Positions 23,140 through 35,233 of a stretch of DNA of 64,000 nucleotides are shown piece by piece. Made by a program: the position numbers and the translations under genes. Origin of the DNA: Parelaphostrongylus tenuis (taxonomy: Eukaryota > Nematoda > Chromadorea > Rhabditida > Metastrongylidae). How positions within the stretch are numbered: position 1 is the stretch's first letter; the number at the start of each line of letters is the position of its first letter. Below the pieces are notes generated by a model. It did not search any database. It had not been told where the DNA came from and was given only the letters and a program-made list of their open reading frames with translations. The stretch covers positions 31,361-95,360 of the forward strand of contig JAHQIW010005075.1 in assembly GCA_019055375.1 (NCBI GenBank). Direction: 5' to 3'.

Positions 23140-24000
23140 CGACCGCGCCTACAGATGCTGCTTGCGCGCCTTCATCCGAGACGGAACTCCTCCATTACAG
23201 TAGCTGGGTGAAATGCGACGTCGCACGGCGTGCTACGTTTTTGTAGCACGTGGTCCTCAAGGGTTAAAGTATGCCAAACCATTTGCTAACAGTGGATTGT
23301 TTACAAAAATAATACTACACGCTCACGCTGCAATGCGATGCCATTTCATCGATAAGACTCAACAATTTCCCAAGATAAGTGTACCTCAGCAGTTGGAACA
23401 ACTTTAAATTATAGAAAAGGATCTGTTCCTTTGTATTATAGATGTCGAGTCCTTAAATCTATGCGCTTATGCTCTGTTATGAGCATTATTTATTGCTGCA
23501 TCTTTTCCAAAGTACTCAGGTAGATGGATGCAAGCGCCATCAATGCTTTCTCGGCCACATACTGAGAAGTCCTTTCATCACAACATCGTCAAAACATATA
23601 TGGGAAATGACTTCGAAATACGCTGTTTCACCAACTATGAGTTTTTGTATTGAAAATTAAGGATTTCTGGAATGACTGATCGTTCTTTTCACTGAAAATA
23701 CGTTTATAGAAGTCTCTTCAATAATAATCTATTTTTTGATAGCAAGAAAGTCTGCATAGGATCAAAATTCTAAATAATACTAGAAATTCGATGTGAAATT
23801 GAAGCAGTACATTCTAGAAGCAAATCGTTATCGTTTTTTCGTTAGTAAAACATCATATGAAGGTCGTATTACAAACCAATCATAGTATCAAAGTCGGGAT
23901 TACATCGAAACTAGGAACATGTGCTATGTAACAGTTGGAAATGTGTTCGTTTACGAAGGAATGTGGTTTAAACGTTGCAACAGGAGGTTTCGATACTTAA
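23140..24000. other. Gap: no gene recognised
   Basis: A short block near 23110-23260 (GCGCGCCTTCATCC, CTCCATTACAGTAGCTGGGT) is shared with 27.6, 29.3 and 53.7 kb as a small dispersed repeat. The rest shows nothing I can support. Confidence 0.45.
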
Positions 24001-24450
24001 GCGGCTTTGTTGTTATAGGGGGGCAAATGATAAACCGACTGCATTTGTTGGGAAGAACTTTTTAAAGGATGTTAGTAACCATTCGAAATTTGGGATTTCT
24101 GGCTAGAGCTCCACGTCGCCGGTTTATAAATACCCCTTTATAACGCTGTAAAATCCAAAATAAAACTAGCCTCAGACGCGCATATTTCTCGCCCGACTGA
24201 GCTCTTTGGGCGTCTGTTAAGCAAGGAGTATCCCTCTTCAGAAACGTCAAAAGAAAAAGATTCGAAAATAGGCATCTTAGGGCTGCAGCCAGAAATCTCA
24301 GCTTTCGAATGGTTACTAACTCTCCTATGAAAAGTTCCTCTCCAGAGATCGGTTTTTCGTTTGTCTACTTTTAACGGCACAGTACCCATATGCGCTTTCT
24401 CTCATAAAGAGCCATCTTAGAAATCTCTTTCAACACAAAGGCGTTTTTTT
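24001..24450 (+). repeat. Dispersed repeat family R3
   Basis: Contains GTTAGTAACCATTCGAAA, CTTTATAACGCTGTAAAATC and AAAATAAAA in the order also seen near 47.4 and 63.8 kb. A second, inverted-looking portion (GGTTACTAACTCTCCTATGA) follows at 24310. Non-coding. Confidence 0.5.
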
Positions 24451-24742
24451 AAATTGGAAAGCCTTCATGGAAGTGTCTTCTGTGGTATTCCGTCATCTAC
24501 TGATGATAGTGCCCCTCAGAATCTCAATTTCCACATGAACTCCCATATTTCCATCGCAGCGCGTAGGCACAACATTCTTGGTACGCGCTACTTGCGATGT
24601 GACGAACGGTGACACATTTATGTACCACTTAAGGCTCAAGAGGTTAAGCTGAGTTTGAATAACTTGGCACCGTTTATCCAGAAATGTCGAACGTTATGAA
24701 AAACCTTTCTATTTGACTGTTTTTGGAGACCTTTCTCTAAAC

Positions 24743-24815
24743 AATACATAGTCTGATAACATATTTTAAGCCTTTCATTGAAAAGTTTAAAATGTTATCA
24801 GATTATGTATGGAAA
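24743..24815. repeat. Small imperfect hairpin
   Basis: CATAGTCTGATAACATATTT and its near-complement AAATGTTATCAGATTATGTA face each other about 20 bp apart. No promoter or gene end is visible nearby, so it is probably a repeat end and not a terminator. Confidence 0.5.
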
Positions 24816-25118
24816 ACTTTCAACGTCCAACGGAATTAAACTAGCTTTCACCTTTCCGCGCTCGCATGTCAAAAAAGAACTCGTGGAAACTTCAGTCCTG
24901 TTATATAGTGAGAGCAATTGAATACTTACCTTCTAGAAAAATACCTGATGGTTTTCAAAGCGATTTCGCGAGGTGTTTCATGTATAATCGTCTTCTTATA
25001 GGCTTCTCTCCGTGCAACTTTTCTTTGTGAAATTCGGTTCTAAAGCGCCCAATGTTTCTAATTCTAGGTCGTTGTCAGCTTAATAATTCTTTTTGTCTGA
25101 AACTTAAGAGGAGCTTTG

Positions 25119-25132
25119 TTTCTTGCAGATTC
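25119..25132 (+). promoter_or_regulatory. Candidate trans-splice acceptor of cutA
   Basis: TTGTTTCTTGCAG ends at 25128, four bases before the start codon. In nematodes an acceptor this close to the ATG usually receives a spliced leader. A cis intron from an upstream exon (open frame from 25052) is the alternative. Confidence 0.5.
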
Positions 25133-25693
25133 ATGGCCGCAAGCCTCGGCTCAGTGTTGTCTCGAATGAGTAATCTTCGTATTGTTTATGTTACAGCTCC
25201 TTCGAAAGATGTAGCCGTTAAGATTGCTAGGTTTGTAGTTTTTTGAATTTTACTGAATAGTTTACTTTTTCATGTCCCTTCGATGGTCTTTTCCGTTATG
25301 TCTATAATTTATTTGTAGGGCAGCTGTGGAGAACAAGGTGGCAGCATGTGTGAATATCATTCCAAGTGTAACATCTGTGTATGTAAAATTCATAAATATT
25401 GAGTACAGACCAGATATTATCCAGATATTGCTGATTCAGATATGAATGGGAGGGGAAACTGCATGAAGATTCTGAAGTAGTTATGATTTTCAAAACACAA
25501 GAGCAACGGGTTGAAGAGCTCTACAAGGTTAGTCTTCGCATATCTTATTCGTTATAATGAGAGATGGGAGGAACGGTAGCTATTTCAGGTCGTTATGGCC
25601 AACCACACTTACGAGGTACCAGCTTTTGTTTCAATTGCAACCGATGCAGTGTCGTCTCCGTATGCTCAGTGGCTTCTTGATCAAACAAAATAA
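25133..25693 (+). CDS. cutA: CutA divalent-cation tolerance protein homologue
   Basis: CutA proteins are small, very stable trimers with a ferredoxin-like fold, linked to copper tolerance in bacteria; their animal role is unsettled. Exons: 25133-25230, 25319-25378, 25440-25527, 25589-25693. All joins keep phase and use GT-AG sites, giving 116 residues including MAASLGSVLSRMSNLRIVYV. Landmarks are the strand RIVYVTAPS, AAVENKVAACVNI, the near-invariant YEWEGKLHEDSEVVMIFKT, the HTYEVPAFVSI strand and the aromatic YAQWL near the C-terminus. The length fits the family core. A second methionine (MSNLR) could also be used. There is no signal peptide and no long leader, unlike mammalian CUTA. An AATAAA overlaps the stop codon region. 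The gene appears intact. Confidence 0.95.
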
Positions 25694-25839
25694 AGACATA
25701 GTCACTCACTGTTCTCCGTACCTTTTGTTCCATAATTTGCCTTTTTTATGGGTTTTGCTATGGAGTTTTTTCAATTTTTTACACGGCGTTTTTGCTGTTA
25801 TATTAAGTTCTTGGTGAATTAAAAATTTGAAATATTGTA

Positions 25840-26660
25840 CTTATAGATCTTGCTTTATTGATCTATGAGTTTGTGTTTCACGTGTTGGGTGCTATTTTCA
25901 TCTTAAGTTTTGTCTAAAACAATCTCTAGTAAATTCAAAAACAATGTCATAATTGCTCCTACTTGTTAGGCCGGCGAAAAAAGGATTTGTTCTGACATAA
26001 GAAGAGCGACGACTTTTTTTGCAAAAAATGTGTACATTCTAGCGGTTTTCTGTGTAAGTTGAGCTATTTATGGAATAAAATATGCTCGTCCTAATATCAA
26101 AACTGAATTCTTTTCGGACACGCAGGAACAGCACGACACATGAAGAATTCGCAAACTATTGATGTGGTTCATCGTGGTAACCTAAGTAATGACGGATCTG
26201 AAATAGAAGTAGTCTTGGCCACACCAAATACAAGATCGTACCGAATAGTTCAGTCAGAAGTCTTCTCAATGATCTACCATCTTATTCTAACGAAAGGATC
26301 TCCATCATTGATGAATGTTAGCATTGAGATGCAACAAAGACGTTTGTTCTTCTTAACAAATGGCAACAGTTTCTCCGACGGCTACTCTGTTCACTCGTAG
26401 TAGCAAGAGCTCATCCTGCTGAGCGAACATGTCCAAAAGACAATTTTTTGTAAGTTGTCAAGTGTATTAGATTTGTTATCAGGTATGATGCCCTCATCAT
26501 TGCGATTTCAAATGAATTAACACACAATGACCAATAAAATGGCCGATTAGTGGACTAGTTTGAATTTTTTTCTGAATTTTATAGCCAATAATGTTGAGTA
26601 GTTTGCAAACTTTGAACGGTCCCTGAAAGGTGAAGTACGAGTTCAGATTTCATTCGACTC
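25840..26660. other. Gap: one unidentified 86-codon frame
   Basis: The plus-strand frame 26140-26400 starts MKNSQTIDVVHRGNL. It shows no domain I know and no clear splice sites, and I do not count it as a gene. Otherwise A/T-rich with no recognised repeat. Confidence 0.4.
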
Positions 26661-27560
26661 CAAAATTTCATCACCTGTATCACCTGTCGTCCCGTTGATC
26701 GTCGAGTGACTCGAGCGGGTACCAGCAACTCTTCCATTTTTCCCTATCGCGTGCAAGAGTAGCCCAGTGGGTCCTCCTTGCTCTAGGAATTCGCTGAGCA
26801 TCATATCTTTCTTCCATCGCTTTCGTGAAGAAATCGGACCAACGGGTCAGTGGTCTTCCTTTAGAGCGCTTGACGTCCCGAGGAATCCAGTCGGTAACGG
26901 CTCTCGTCCATCGGTTGTCGTTGAAGCGCATCACGTGTCCGGCCCACCTTATTTTCGATATCCTGGCGTGTAGAACGGCGTCTCTGATTTTCGATCGTTG
27001 ACGTAGGCGTAGGTCGGAAGTTCGGATCCTTTGTCTCATTTGCGAAATACGAGATACTCCTAGCATCGACCTTTCGACTGCGCGTTCGATAACGGCAAGT
27101 GATCTTTCATCCTGCTTACGTAGCGACCAGGTTTCTGCTGCATACGTTAGGGCAGGGATAATTGTCGAGTCGAAAAGGTGGGCACGGAGTCGGATGTTCT
27201 TTGTCCTCTTCACTACATCTTCGATGCTCTTAAACGTTCCCCAAGCCGCTCGTTTCCTCCTGCTCAACTCTGGGGCTAGGTCGTTCATCATGTTGATTTC
27301 ACGACCTAGATAGATGTAACTGGAGCATTCGGAAATTGTCGTTCCGTTGAGCGTGAATGGGGCATTAGAAACCCATCCGTTCCTCATGAACATTGTTTTC
27401 GTTAGATTCAGTTGAAGACCGATCTTTCCACAGGCGTTGTCGAAATCAGTCAACATTCGTTCCGCTTGGCTGATGTTTGGTGTTATGAGAACGATATCGT
27501 CAGCAAAGCGAAGATGGTTTAATTGTCGACCGTCAATTTTCACTCCCATTTGAAAATCAG
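26655..27560 (-). mobile_element. RTE-type non-LTR retrotransposon, 5'-truncated 3' end
   Basis: The reverse-transcriptase 3' part (26680-27549) is followed on the minus strand by a short tandem of the 9-mer CAGGTGATA (CAGGTGATACAGGTGATG), the kind of short-repeat end typical of RTE elements. The 5' end is cut at about 27560, where a different dispersed repeat begins. Truncation at the 5' end is normal for target-primed reverse transcription. Confidence 0.75.
26680..27549 (-). pseudogene. RTE reverse transcriptase, C-terminal 289 residues
   Basis: The open frame keeps the catalytic FADD box (LRFADDIVLIT, residues 13-23), where the Asp pair binds metal. It then has the thumb and C-terminal region with YLGREI, ALTYAAETW, ERSMLGVSRI, RWAGHVMR and RWTRAVTDWIPRD, as in nematode RTE and BovB-like elements. 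A full element has about 1,000 residues, with an endonuclease and the finger and palm motifs upstream; none of these is present. The frame has no stops, so the insertion may be fairly young. It starts at an internal methionine, which is not a true start. Being cut at the 5' end it cannot move by itself. Confidence 0.85.
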
Positions 27561-27720
27561 CGCTAATAGGCAGGCAGCGTTGCGCCGTTGCTTGCGTAGC
27601 ACTCGCAGGGAGCGTAATCTGCGTGTCTGGGCAGGGATGTCATGCTGTCTGCGTCTGCGCTTCCACGTGCGCCCTCATTCCCACGATACGAGACACCGCC
27701 GGTACACTAGTTGATTGAGA
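27560..27720 (+). repeat. Small dispersed repeat (R6)
   Basis: AGCGCTAATAGGCAGGCAG, GCGTTGCGCC and TCCCACGATACGAGACACC correspond to blocks at 53630-53760 (GCGCTGATAGGAAGGC, ACGCGACGCCGCCATTACAG) and 29287-29360. Abuts the RTE truncation point. Confidence 0.45.
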
Positions 27721-30700
27721 CCGTGAGAAAAAAGGCAGAGAGGATTCGCCCTGAGTATGGGCAACCAGTTTCTAGGAAGCCGAAGGCTGTAGCAGTCACT
27801 TCTTCGAATAACTTTGTGTTCTATTCCACGCTTATTCTATCGCATATCATCGAATAATTAATAATTTACGTCCGCCGGCTCAGCTCACTGACCAGCGGTA
27901 TGAGACGGAACTCAGTGAGTTTTTGTGGCTCGCAGCTGGCAGTTCGGACGGTTTCCAGACAAAAGGACGGACTTAAAAACTCTCAAGCGACGGACAAGTG
28001 CATGCCTCCGGTGACATATTAGTCCCTCAAATGGCTTCGAAGCAACAGCCGCTATCCGAACCCTTTGCCTACCTTTCTAGATGATCTCGATTATTCACTC
28101 ATCTCATCAGTCTCCTCTTGTCCATTGAAAGTGAGCATAACCTCTAAATCGTTTAAATAACACTCTTACGCTTCTCAAGACGCTGTCAACCTTCTCTTGA
28201 TTGCTTATGTACCTCTCCAACCACCCAGCCGCCACCTCCAGATTCTCACTGGCCTAAATGCTCTCCATACACGAGTCAGTAGTCTGTTCTTACGCTCTTG
28301 GTCTCCAGTTCGAGCCTCATATGCGCCGTCGAAGTCGCCAACATCCAATCTCATTGCTTGCTTTCTGGCCTTATCTCATCTGCTCCTCTCTACAATAATA
28401 AGCTCAAACCAAAAACATGCTAAGCTCAGTAAGTGAACTGCATAAATCTCTAGTAACATGTCAATCCACTTCTTTAGCTGTATTAGTTTAACCCCATCGA
28501 CATACTCCTGTCTACCAGGATGATGTAGAACTTCCCATTGAGTCACTCTCCCAAGTGGTCTCAACCGTCACTTTGCATTGTTTCATTAGTAACTCAACAT
28601 AATGCTCAGTTGAGGTTGCTTTTGATCCTATTGTATCTTATCCCACACCCGCACATCACATCATACCAGCAGCTGTCAGGTCTCAGGAGTCATTGTTACT
28701 TACCCTATCTAACGTACAAATTTCATAGACCTGCTCCCCTCTGATACTCTACTATTGATTGCATATCATCCATTTAACTTCTAGATGCATTTGTCAATCT
28801 CGTTGTCGCTGTCGTTGTGTTTTTATTTTGTATACAAGGTTTGAATACCCAACTTTGAGGATGTTTGACCTACGGTGGAAAGGAGCACAAAGTTCCACGT
28901 GGCAAGATTTACAAGGCGAGCAAACAAAGCCAATAAAAGGCTGTTACATGAGAAAATGCCAAGATTATGCGAAAACAATTACAAATCAGGGCTTGTTTGA
29001 CAATATGATTTCGCAGATTACAATACAATGCACTTCAACGACTGTGCTTGAGGATTTTTCGATCTCTCTCAATAATAATAATTATTCATTGTTACTTTTC
29101 ATTTCACGTGCTTGACTTACTCCTTTTAGTCCATTATGCCTTCCAGATGATTTCCTGCACCTCCTCCAGTTCTCACCTCTAGAATGACTCCAATGAAGAT
29201 CTGTAGAAATTTTGCAATGAAATCCTATCATCTAATTATGACCAGTGCTCCCTCAGAACCTGAGATCGTCTCCTCACATCCGTCATGCTGTCTGCGTACA
29301 AGATGCGCCGGCTTTCCCACGATAGATGATGTCGCCATTACAGTAGCCGAGTGGAACTTGACAACGCGGTAAGAAGCAAATTGCTTCCTATGGACTCCAA
29401 AGGGGTATATCACTCAACATCACTGAATATATATTTGCAGCATGATACCACCGCTAAAAGCGATATACAAAAAGAAAATTCTAGTTCATTTTTCAGATCA
29501 TTAAGTGTACAAAATAGTCCGTAATGAATAACGGTCGATGCATGATTCATGCCTCATAAGCTATCCATACATATGGGAAGCGTAATGGAACAGTTTTATA
29601 TGGCAAAATTACCGGTGCAAGAAAAATCGACTTCTGTGTAGGTTACACCAGTTACATGTTATTCCGCGTATAACTCTACAGAAGTTATGTTGTTGCATAA
29701 ACTTTAAGCGTGCTAACGGTCATTGAACATATACATAGTTACCTCATTATGCCTTTTAGTGGCCTTCTAATACTTCAAAGCAGTATAATATCCACCCGAA
29801 GCACTTAGACTTCTGACTGCCGAACCGGGAGAGATAAATCCTTGCAGGTTTAGGGAAGGGGTATAGCCAAAGGTCACGTTCATTCATATTGCAGTACACC
29901 TCTAAGCGACTGAAATGGACTTGGGTTCTCTCTGATTAGGAGAGAACAACTGAAAAAACCGATCTCGTTCGCTGAAGAGGAACTTTTCATAGGAGTGTTA
30001 GTAACTATTCGAAAGGTGAGACTTGAAGTTTTAGCCTCACACTGCGGTATTTTGAAGCACCCCTTGATGACGCTGTGGCATCCAGATCGATAATTATGTT
30101 TCAACTTGCCTTTTACCTTTATTTTGTATCACGCGTATAAATTACTGGAAGACGAAAAGCATATTGTGTGAACAAATTTTGGCAGTATATTAGTCAGTCG
30201 TTATATCTGGAACTTTTCCCAACGCAAAAGAGAAATTCTTAGTTGAGTAACAAATTATCGATCGTACCGCCTCGCTTTGGTCCTGCCACGCCTCCTGTCA
30301 GGGCCCTCGCCTTGCCGAAAAGCCGGTGAACAACGTTGCCAAAACCTAAAACTTGCTCTTTTTTACACGCTAAACTCTATTTCCAGAAAATAAGCGCATC
30401 TCTATTAAGAGGAAACATCACGCTATCAGATCATTACTAATATGTCAAAGAAGAGCTTTGTCCTGCGAGGTTTGAAGCGCAATCCAAAAGACCACAAGAG
30501 ATCGAAAGATCAAGAGAGCTTTTAGAAAGGCAAACATATTTTGAGTTTTCTTGAAGCTTGTGCTATAGTTTGAGTACTAGCACTCTAAGGTAGGAGTTTT
30601 GTCCAGCGAAATGTAAACGAGATAAGAGAGAAAACACGTGATTATATGAAACATGCTTTCATTTCGAATGTTACAACGTTATAAAGGAATGTTTTGAAAA

Positions 30701-31020
30701 ACCGGCCAGATGGCGCTATAGCCTCAAGTCTCATCTATCGAATGGTTACTAGTACTCCTGTGAAAATTTCCTCTCAATAAATGCAATAGAAAATCACCTG
30801 CGTATTCTTGCAAAGTAATGAGGACATGCAGATGTACTCAATTTAGTATGACTGCCGTTCCAGGGATTTTTCCTTTATATCGCCTGAAAAGATCGAAGTG
30901 ATACAGACCAAAACCCTGCTCGTTCTTTGTATTGTATGGTTGTCGTTTACATGAATTATTTTAAATAATACGAAAAAACAAACGAATTGTAGGCCGCTAA
31001 CATTAGAGGGATGCCCAATT
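27721..31020. other. Gap: mostly unexplained, with R6 and R3 fragments
   Basis: 29287-29400 carries R6 (TGTCGCCATTACAGTAGCCG). 29930-30100 and 30690-30790 carry R3 wording (GGAGTGTTAGTAACTATTC, GAATGGTTACTAGTACTCC). Short frames such as 28759-29115 plus show no recognisable domain. No gene supported. Confidence 0.45.
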
Positions 31021-31036
31021 TGTCAGTGGTGGTAGA

Positions 31037-31037
<1 letters not shown>

Positions 31038-31121
<84 letters not shown>
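31038..31121 (+). repeat. Compound CT/TA microsatellite
   Basis: About 45 bp of CT repeat with one interruption passes directly into about 38 bp of TA. Confidence 0.95.
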
Positions 31122-31124
<3 letters not shown>

Positions 31125-31499
31125 TGGCCATGATGATTTTGATGGCATGAGCACAGTTGTCGATATCATCTATTTCAATCTACACCTTCACTAGATGTCT
31201 GGGCTACTGGAGGTATCGAAACCAATCACAAGTGTTTACAGATATCCTTCAATGGGATTAAATAACAGCACTTTCCAGGTGTTAAGCCATTAAAAAGCTA
31301 CGACACTTCGACGATATATTCAGCTGAAATTAGGATAGTAAAGGAAACTTGATGATGAAAAGGCAAGATCCGTATAATAATGACCGAGTCTCTTAACTTT
31401 GGAAGGGCACATACGCTGATGGTTCGTTGACAAGACCCCTTGGTGCATCAGCTACTCGAGAAGAGAGCTGCAAGCAGACTGGAAACTTCAATAGTTTTA

Positions 31500-32060
31500 A
31501 CTTTATTTACTTCTTTTCGTTTCGAGTATTTCTTAGGGCAACGCTGCAATTTCAATTTGCCTGACAATGATTTTTTTTTTTTGAGCCACGCATGTGGTAT
31601 GTTATAGCGCAACTTATGGAGATCGATATACGTGTTTCGACCTTGACAGTCTCGTCAGTCGGAAGGTGCCCTTCGTCTTTGGCCAATCCTCTCGAAAGAA
31701 CCCAAACTATACAAAGAGATTGCGACGACGAACTTTTGACACGTCCATCTAAGTGAAAATATCACTGAATCGACAGTATTTTACATTCGCTTGCTCTTGG
31801 CTGATATCACCAAGTATCATATCTTTGTTTCGAGTGTTTTCTCAAGACCGCTCTCAAAATTCAATATGCCCGATAATGATTATTTTGGGCCACGCATGTG
31901 GTCTGTTATATAAGGACTGACCTATAAAGCCCGATACACGTGTTTCGACCTCAATAGTCTCTTCATTTGCTTCATTACATATACGGGCACAATTCTGTAA
32001 AATCAGGTACTGTATTATGATGGCGGTGTTTTTGGTTATAGTGGCCTTTTCAGACACTTC
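31500..32060. repeat. Two hairpin-MITE copies (family R7)
   Basis: Two partial units (from about 31518 and 31828) each begin TTTCGAGT, pass GCCTGACAATGATT or CCCGATAATGATT, then GCCACGCATGTGGT and ATACACGTGTTTCGACCT or ATACGTGTTTCGACCTTGA with GTCTCGTCAGTCGG. The same wording makes both ends of the complete hairpin copies at 44924-45284 and 49165-49525. Confidence 0.6.
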
Positions 32061-32650
32061 TAGGATTGAAGTGCGTTATTACAAAGTAGTTGGGAAATCA
32101 CAAGATGAGACTTTGTCCACAGCAAAAGACGCCATAAAATATTCAGTAACTACTTCACTCAATTAAAATAAGATTTTCAAAATGGATCCCAAGGGTCTGA
32201 AGCGTTTGTGATACAACATATGCATTTAACATTTGAAAGTGAACTACTTGCTCTGAAACTTCATGAACTTGGACAGAAAAACACCGACCCAATCTTCTGG
32301 TTAGACATAAAATTTAAATACAGGTTAATACCATCTTAGAGATAGCACATTTAATGATTAAATCTCGTGAGAAGTAGTAAATCTGTAAGTAAGTATAATC
32401 TGGCTGTGATAATTCGCATCTTTCTCAAAAAGGCTATTTACGGTGCTACTGCTCTGTGATATTCAGGTTTTGAAAAAGAATTCTGATTCAGTTGAGTTTG
32501 TGCTGTTCACCTTCTCTATTGAAGTAGTTTTGAACAAGTAACGATGATCAATTCTGACGTAGTTATCAATAATGTTCTGAAATCAGTATCAAAATAGCAA
32601 ATGCATAATCTGATTGTGGAAGCACGTTGCGGTGTGGCTTATTTCTATAG

Positions 32651-35233
32651 AAGAGTTTCCGCTAGGTGGTCTAATGAGCTCAGACGATTCAACTTCACTT
32701 GATGGTAGTGAGGTGAGCACATGTTGGTACAAGTTGCACTTAAGGAATCCACCTCTTTATGTGAGATATATTTAGCCCACACTTTCTCCACCTAGCTATT
32801 CAGTACAGGAGGATCTTAGCAGTGGTGATCTTCGAAGCAGAAGGCAACAGGTTTCCAATTGTCAACACATTATCTGACAACGATTTAAAATATTCAGTCT
32901 ATACCTAGACAAAGTGGATTTAGACGTCGAGAGATAATTTACAGATTTGGCCTCAACGCCCAGAAAGTGGACGATATTCTCTGCAATATGAATATTTCAA
33001 TGAAATTCGATTCAAGACAGCACGAGAAAGACAGCGAAAGAGTGAAAAACTTAACGAACGTCGGCTTTGTTTGTATGGTTTACGGCTATTTCTACGGAAC
33101 TGTTCAGTTCAAATGGACGATTTTCAATTGTTCATTTTTTTTTCAAATCCCAAAAAAATTAAAATCAAATTTTCAGAAATTGTGCGGCAGTTGATGTAAG
33201 TAACGAGACGACAAACTACTCATCACACATGATCCATCCACTGCGAGCTTGCTCGGCATCAAAAGTATGGTTTTGCCCAGAATTCAATCATTGTAGTGAC
33301 TCCACATCGTCGCTAAAATTGATGCAATTTGCGGCTAATGAATGTGCGCAATTTTTACCTTGCAGTCAAGAACTTCACATGAACGTAGTTTGTGGTGAAG
33401 GTTCAGTGGTTTTGTTCTTGTGATCTGCTGCCAACTTGTGTTTCGCAACGAACAAGAGAGCAGAGTTCAAATTCTTTATATGGATTGTACCAAACAATGG
33501 GGTGGAACCAAACAATGGCGTGGTACCAAACAATGTGGTAGAAACAAACAACCTATAATATATATACATTACTATAATGATAATATAATAATAGTAATAT
33601 ATACATGATCACAACATATCGTTAAGCGAACATATGCCTAAGTCAATACGAGTGACCGATTGATCAGAAGTATCGTCATCAGGCGATACTATGAATGTTA
33701 TCGTAAGCGACAGTGTTATGGCAAGTGGTCTTATTGTAGCTGACGGTGTTATTGAAAGAGATAACATTATTTCAAGTGACAATGTTATTGCAAGTGACAA
33801 AATTATTGTGATTGACGATGTTAATGTAACTGACGGAGCATGACTAAGCGGCTAAGACTGTATGGGGTTGCTATGTTCGCCCCGAAGTAGAAGCACCGGC
33901 GGCGAAATCCAGTAGGTGAGTATATAATGTTAGATATGGGTAGAATCCCTGAACCGCGGTGGTGGGCCGAGCATAGCCTAAGTGAGTTTGCTCCGCCACG
34001 GAAGCGCTATGTTCCGCTCACAATTCTACTGAGTTCATCTGACAGTTTTATGAACCTAACTCCATGAAAGCAATTAATAACACGATAACGAGATCGGTGG
34101 AGAGAGCAATGATGGATTAATGACGATATGAGATGAGGTTGTCCGGGTAATGTCAGACGACCGTTCGGATGATGCCCCGCGATCGGGCTGACTGTTGTGG
34201 TTGATGGCAGCTGGGATTGCAAAACAATTTTTGTAAGTTCTCATAAACGACTAAGGACTGGGCGGACGGTGTGGTCGAGTGGTAGTGATGCTCTTCGCGG
34301 CGCTCCCAGAGTAAGCCCCTCTCCCCAGTCTTCTCCGGTAGTTGATAACGAAAGCCCTATTGAAGCCACGGCCAGACGACTATCGTCGAGTTTGCAGGAC
34401 GTGCTTGGCCAGTATTTTACGACGTTCACGAAGAAAATGAAAGAACGATTTGGATGTTGGAAATCACCGTGATTCGCGCATTGAAAGAAAAAATTGTGAA
34501 GACGCAAAAATAAATGGTAAAAATAAAAGAACTACGTAACGATCATTAGTCTACATTCTCCACTCCGGTGACCTGATTGGAAAGCCCATTATTATGTACT
34601 GTGATAGTCGTCAATCACAGTCGACCACTCTTATAATCAAATGCTTGAAAAAACCAAATTTAGCCTAAGAGTATTTCAAAATCACAAGCAAGGACTGTAG
34701 CTTGTTTTCGCAGACAGTACAAATGTAAATTTGGGTTCTTAAAATATCTAATTTTTTAGGCAAAGTCATCAGATTATTTGGTTCATACATCAATGTTGAG
34801 CTCTTCATCGAATGATGTCAGACAAGCGTGTTCTATTCAGACATCCACATCCAATGATCTATGCACTCTCGGCGGACTTTCACAAACGAGGTATTTTTAC
34901 AATCTTAAGATTTACTCCCTCCAATGAATGTGGCTTGTCAACCCTAGACACAATGCCAAAAGCAACAGCAGATTAATTAAAACTAGTAGTCTGCAGTGCA
35001 GTCCGGGCTGTTAGAGTGAGTGGGTGATGGACGACATGAGCTTCTAACAAGACTGTCCTGCGCACTTCGTAAAAATTGATGTAAGCTAGATGACATTTTC
35101 CAGGTCGGCAAGTTCGGTTTCTACTGAAATACTTCGATCAACCTATAACGATTTGCGTGATGAAACGACGTCATCTGAATGTTGGCCACCTCTGCCAGCG
35201 TCCGAAGAAGGAGTTCCACACGAGAAGAATAAT
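32651..35233 (+). CDS. Unidentified multi-exon gene, partial
   Basis: I do not recognise this protein. Five blocks with good splice sites stay in phase: 32651-32712, 32809-32850, 32898-33041, 34760-34890 and 35104-35233. They give a hydrophilic, Ser/Thr/Asp-rich product: MSSDDSTSLDGSE, EDLSSGDLRSRRQQ, then a more structured part with FRRREIIYRFGLNAQKVDDI and ILCNMNISMKF, then Ser-rich SMLSSSSNDV and a final block with SECWPPLPASEEG. Acceptors are TTCTATAG, GTACAG, TATTCAG, TTTTTTAG and TTTTCCAG; donors are GTGAGC, GTTTCC, GTGAAA, GTATTT and GTATGT. The first block opens in mid-frame, so earlier exons are probably missing. Compositional bias suggests a regulatory or cytoskeletal protein, but that is only a guess. 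The donor of the third exon could lie 18 bases further. Confidence 0.5.
33480..33550 (+). repeat. Short tandem repeat, about 17 bp x 3
   Basis: ACCAAACAATGGGGTGG-like units repeat about three times with changes (GGAACCAAACAATGGCGTGG, GTACCAAACAATGTGG). The minus-strand frame reads FGTTPLFGSTPLFGT as a result. Confidence 0.8.
33688..33838 (+). repeat. Imperfect 18-bp minisatellite, about 8 units
   Basis: Units built on GTTATTGCAAGTGACAAT recur every 18 bp with substitutions but no length change, so the minus-strand frame shows a degenerate hexapeptide (ITLSLE, IMLSLS, ITPSAT). It lies in what would be the intron between the third and fourth exons of the unidentified gene. Confidence 0.8.
34258..34510 (+). 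repeat. SINE-2 copy, best-preserved head
   Basis: The head has a perfect box A (TGGTCGAGTGG) after GGGCGGACGG. The body has GTTTGCAGGACGTGC, TATTTTACGACGTTCACGAA and an end at CGTGATTCGCGCATTG. Box B is degraded. Overlapping open frames on both strands are not genes. Confidence 0.65.

Noticed and set aside
33229..33423. 64-codon Cys-containing frame (MIHPLRACSASKVWF) as an exon of the unidentified gene
   Set aside because: No acceptor or donor joins it in phase to the neighbouring exons, and the frame runs into a short tandem repeat region.
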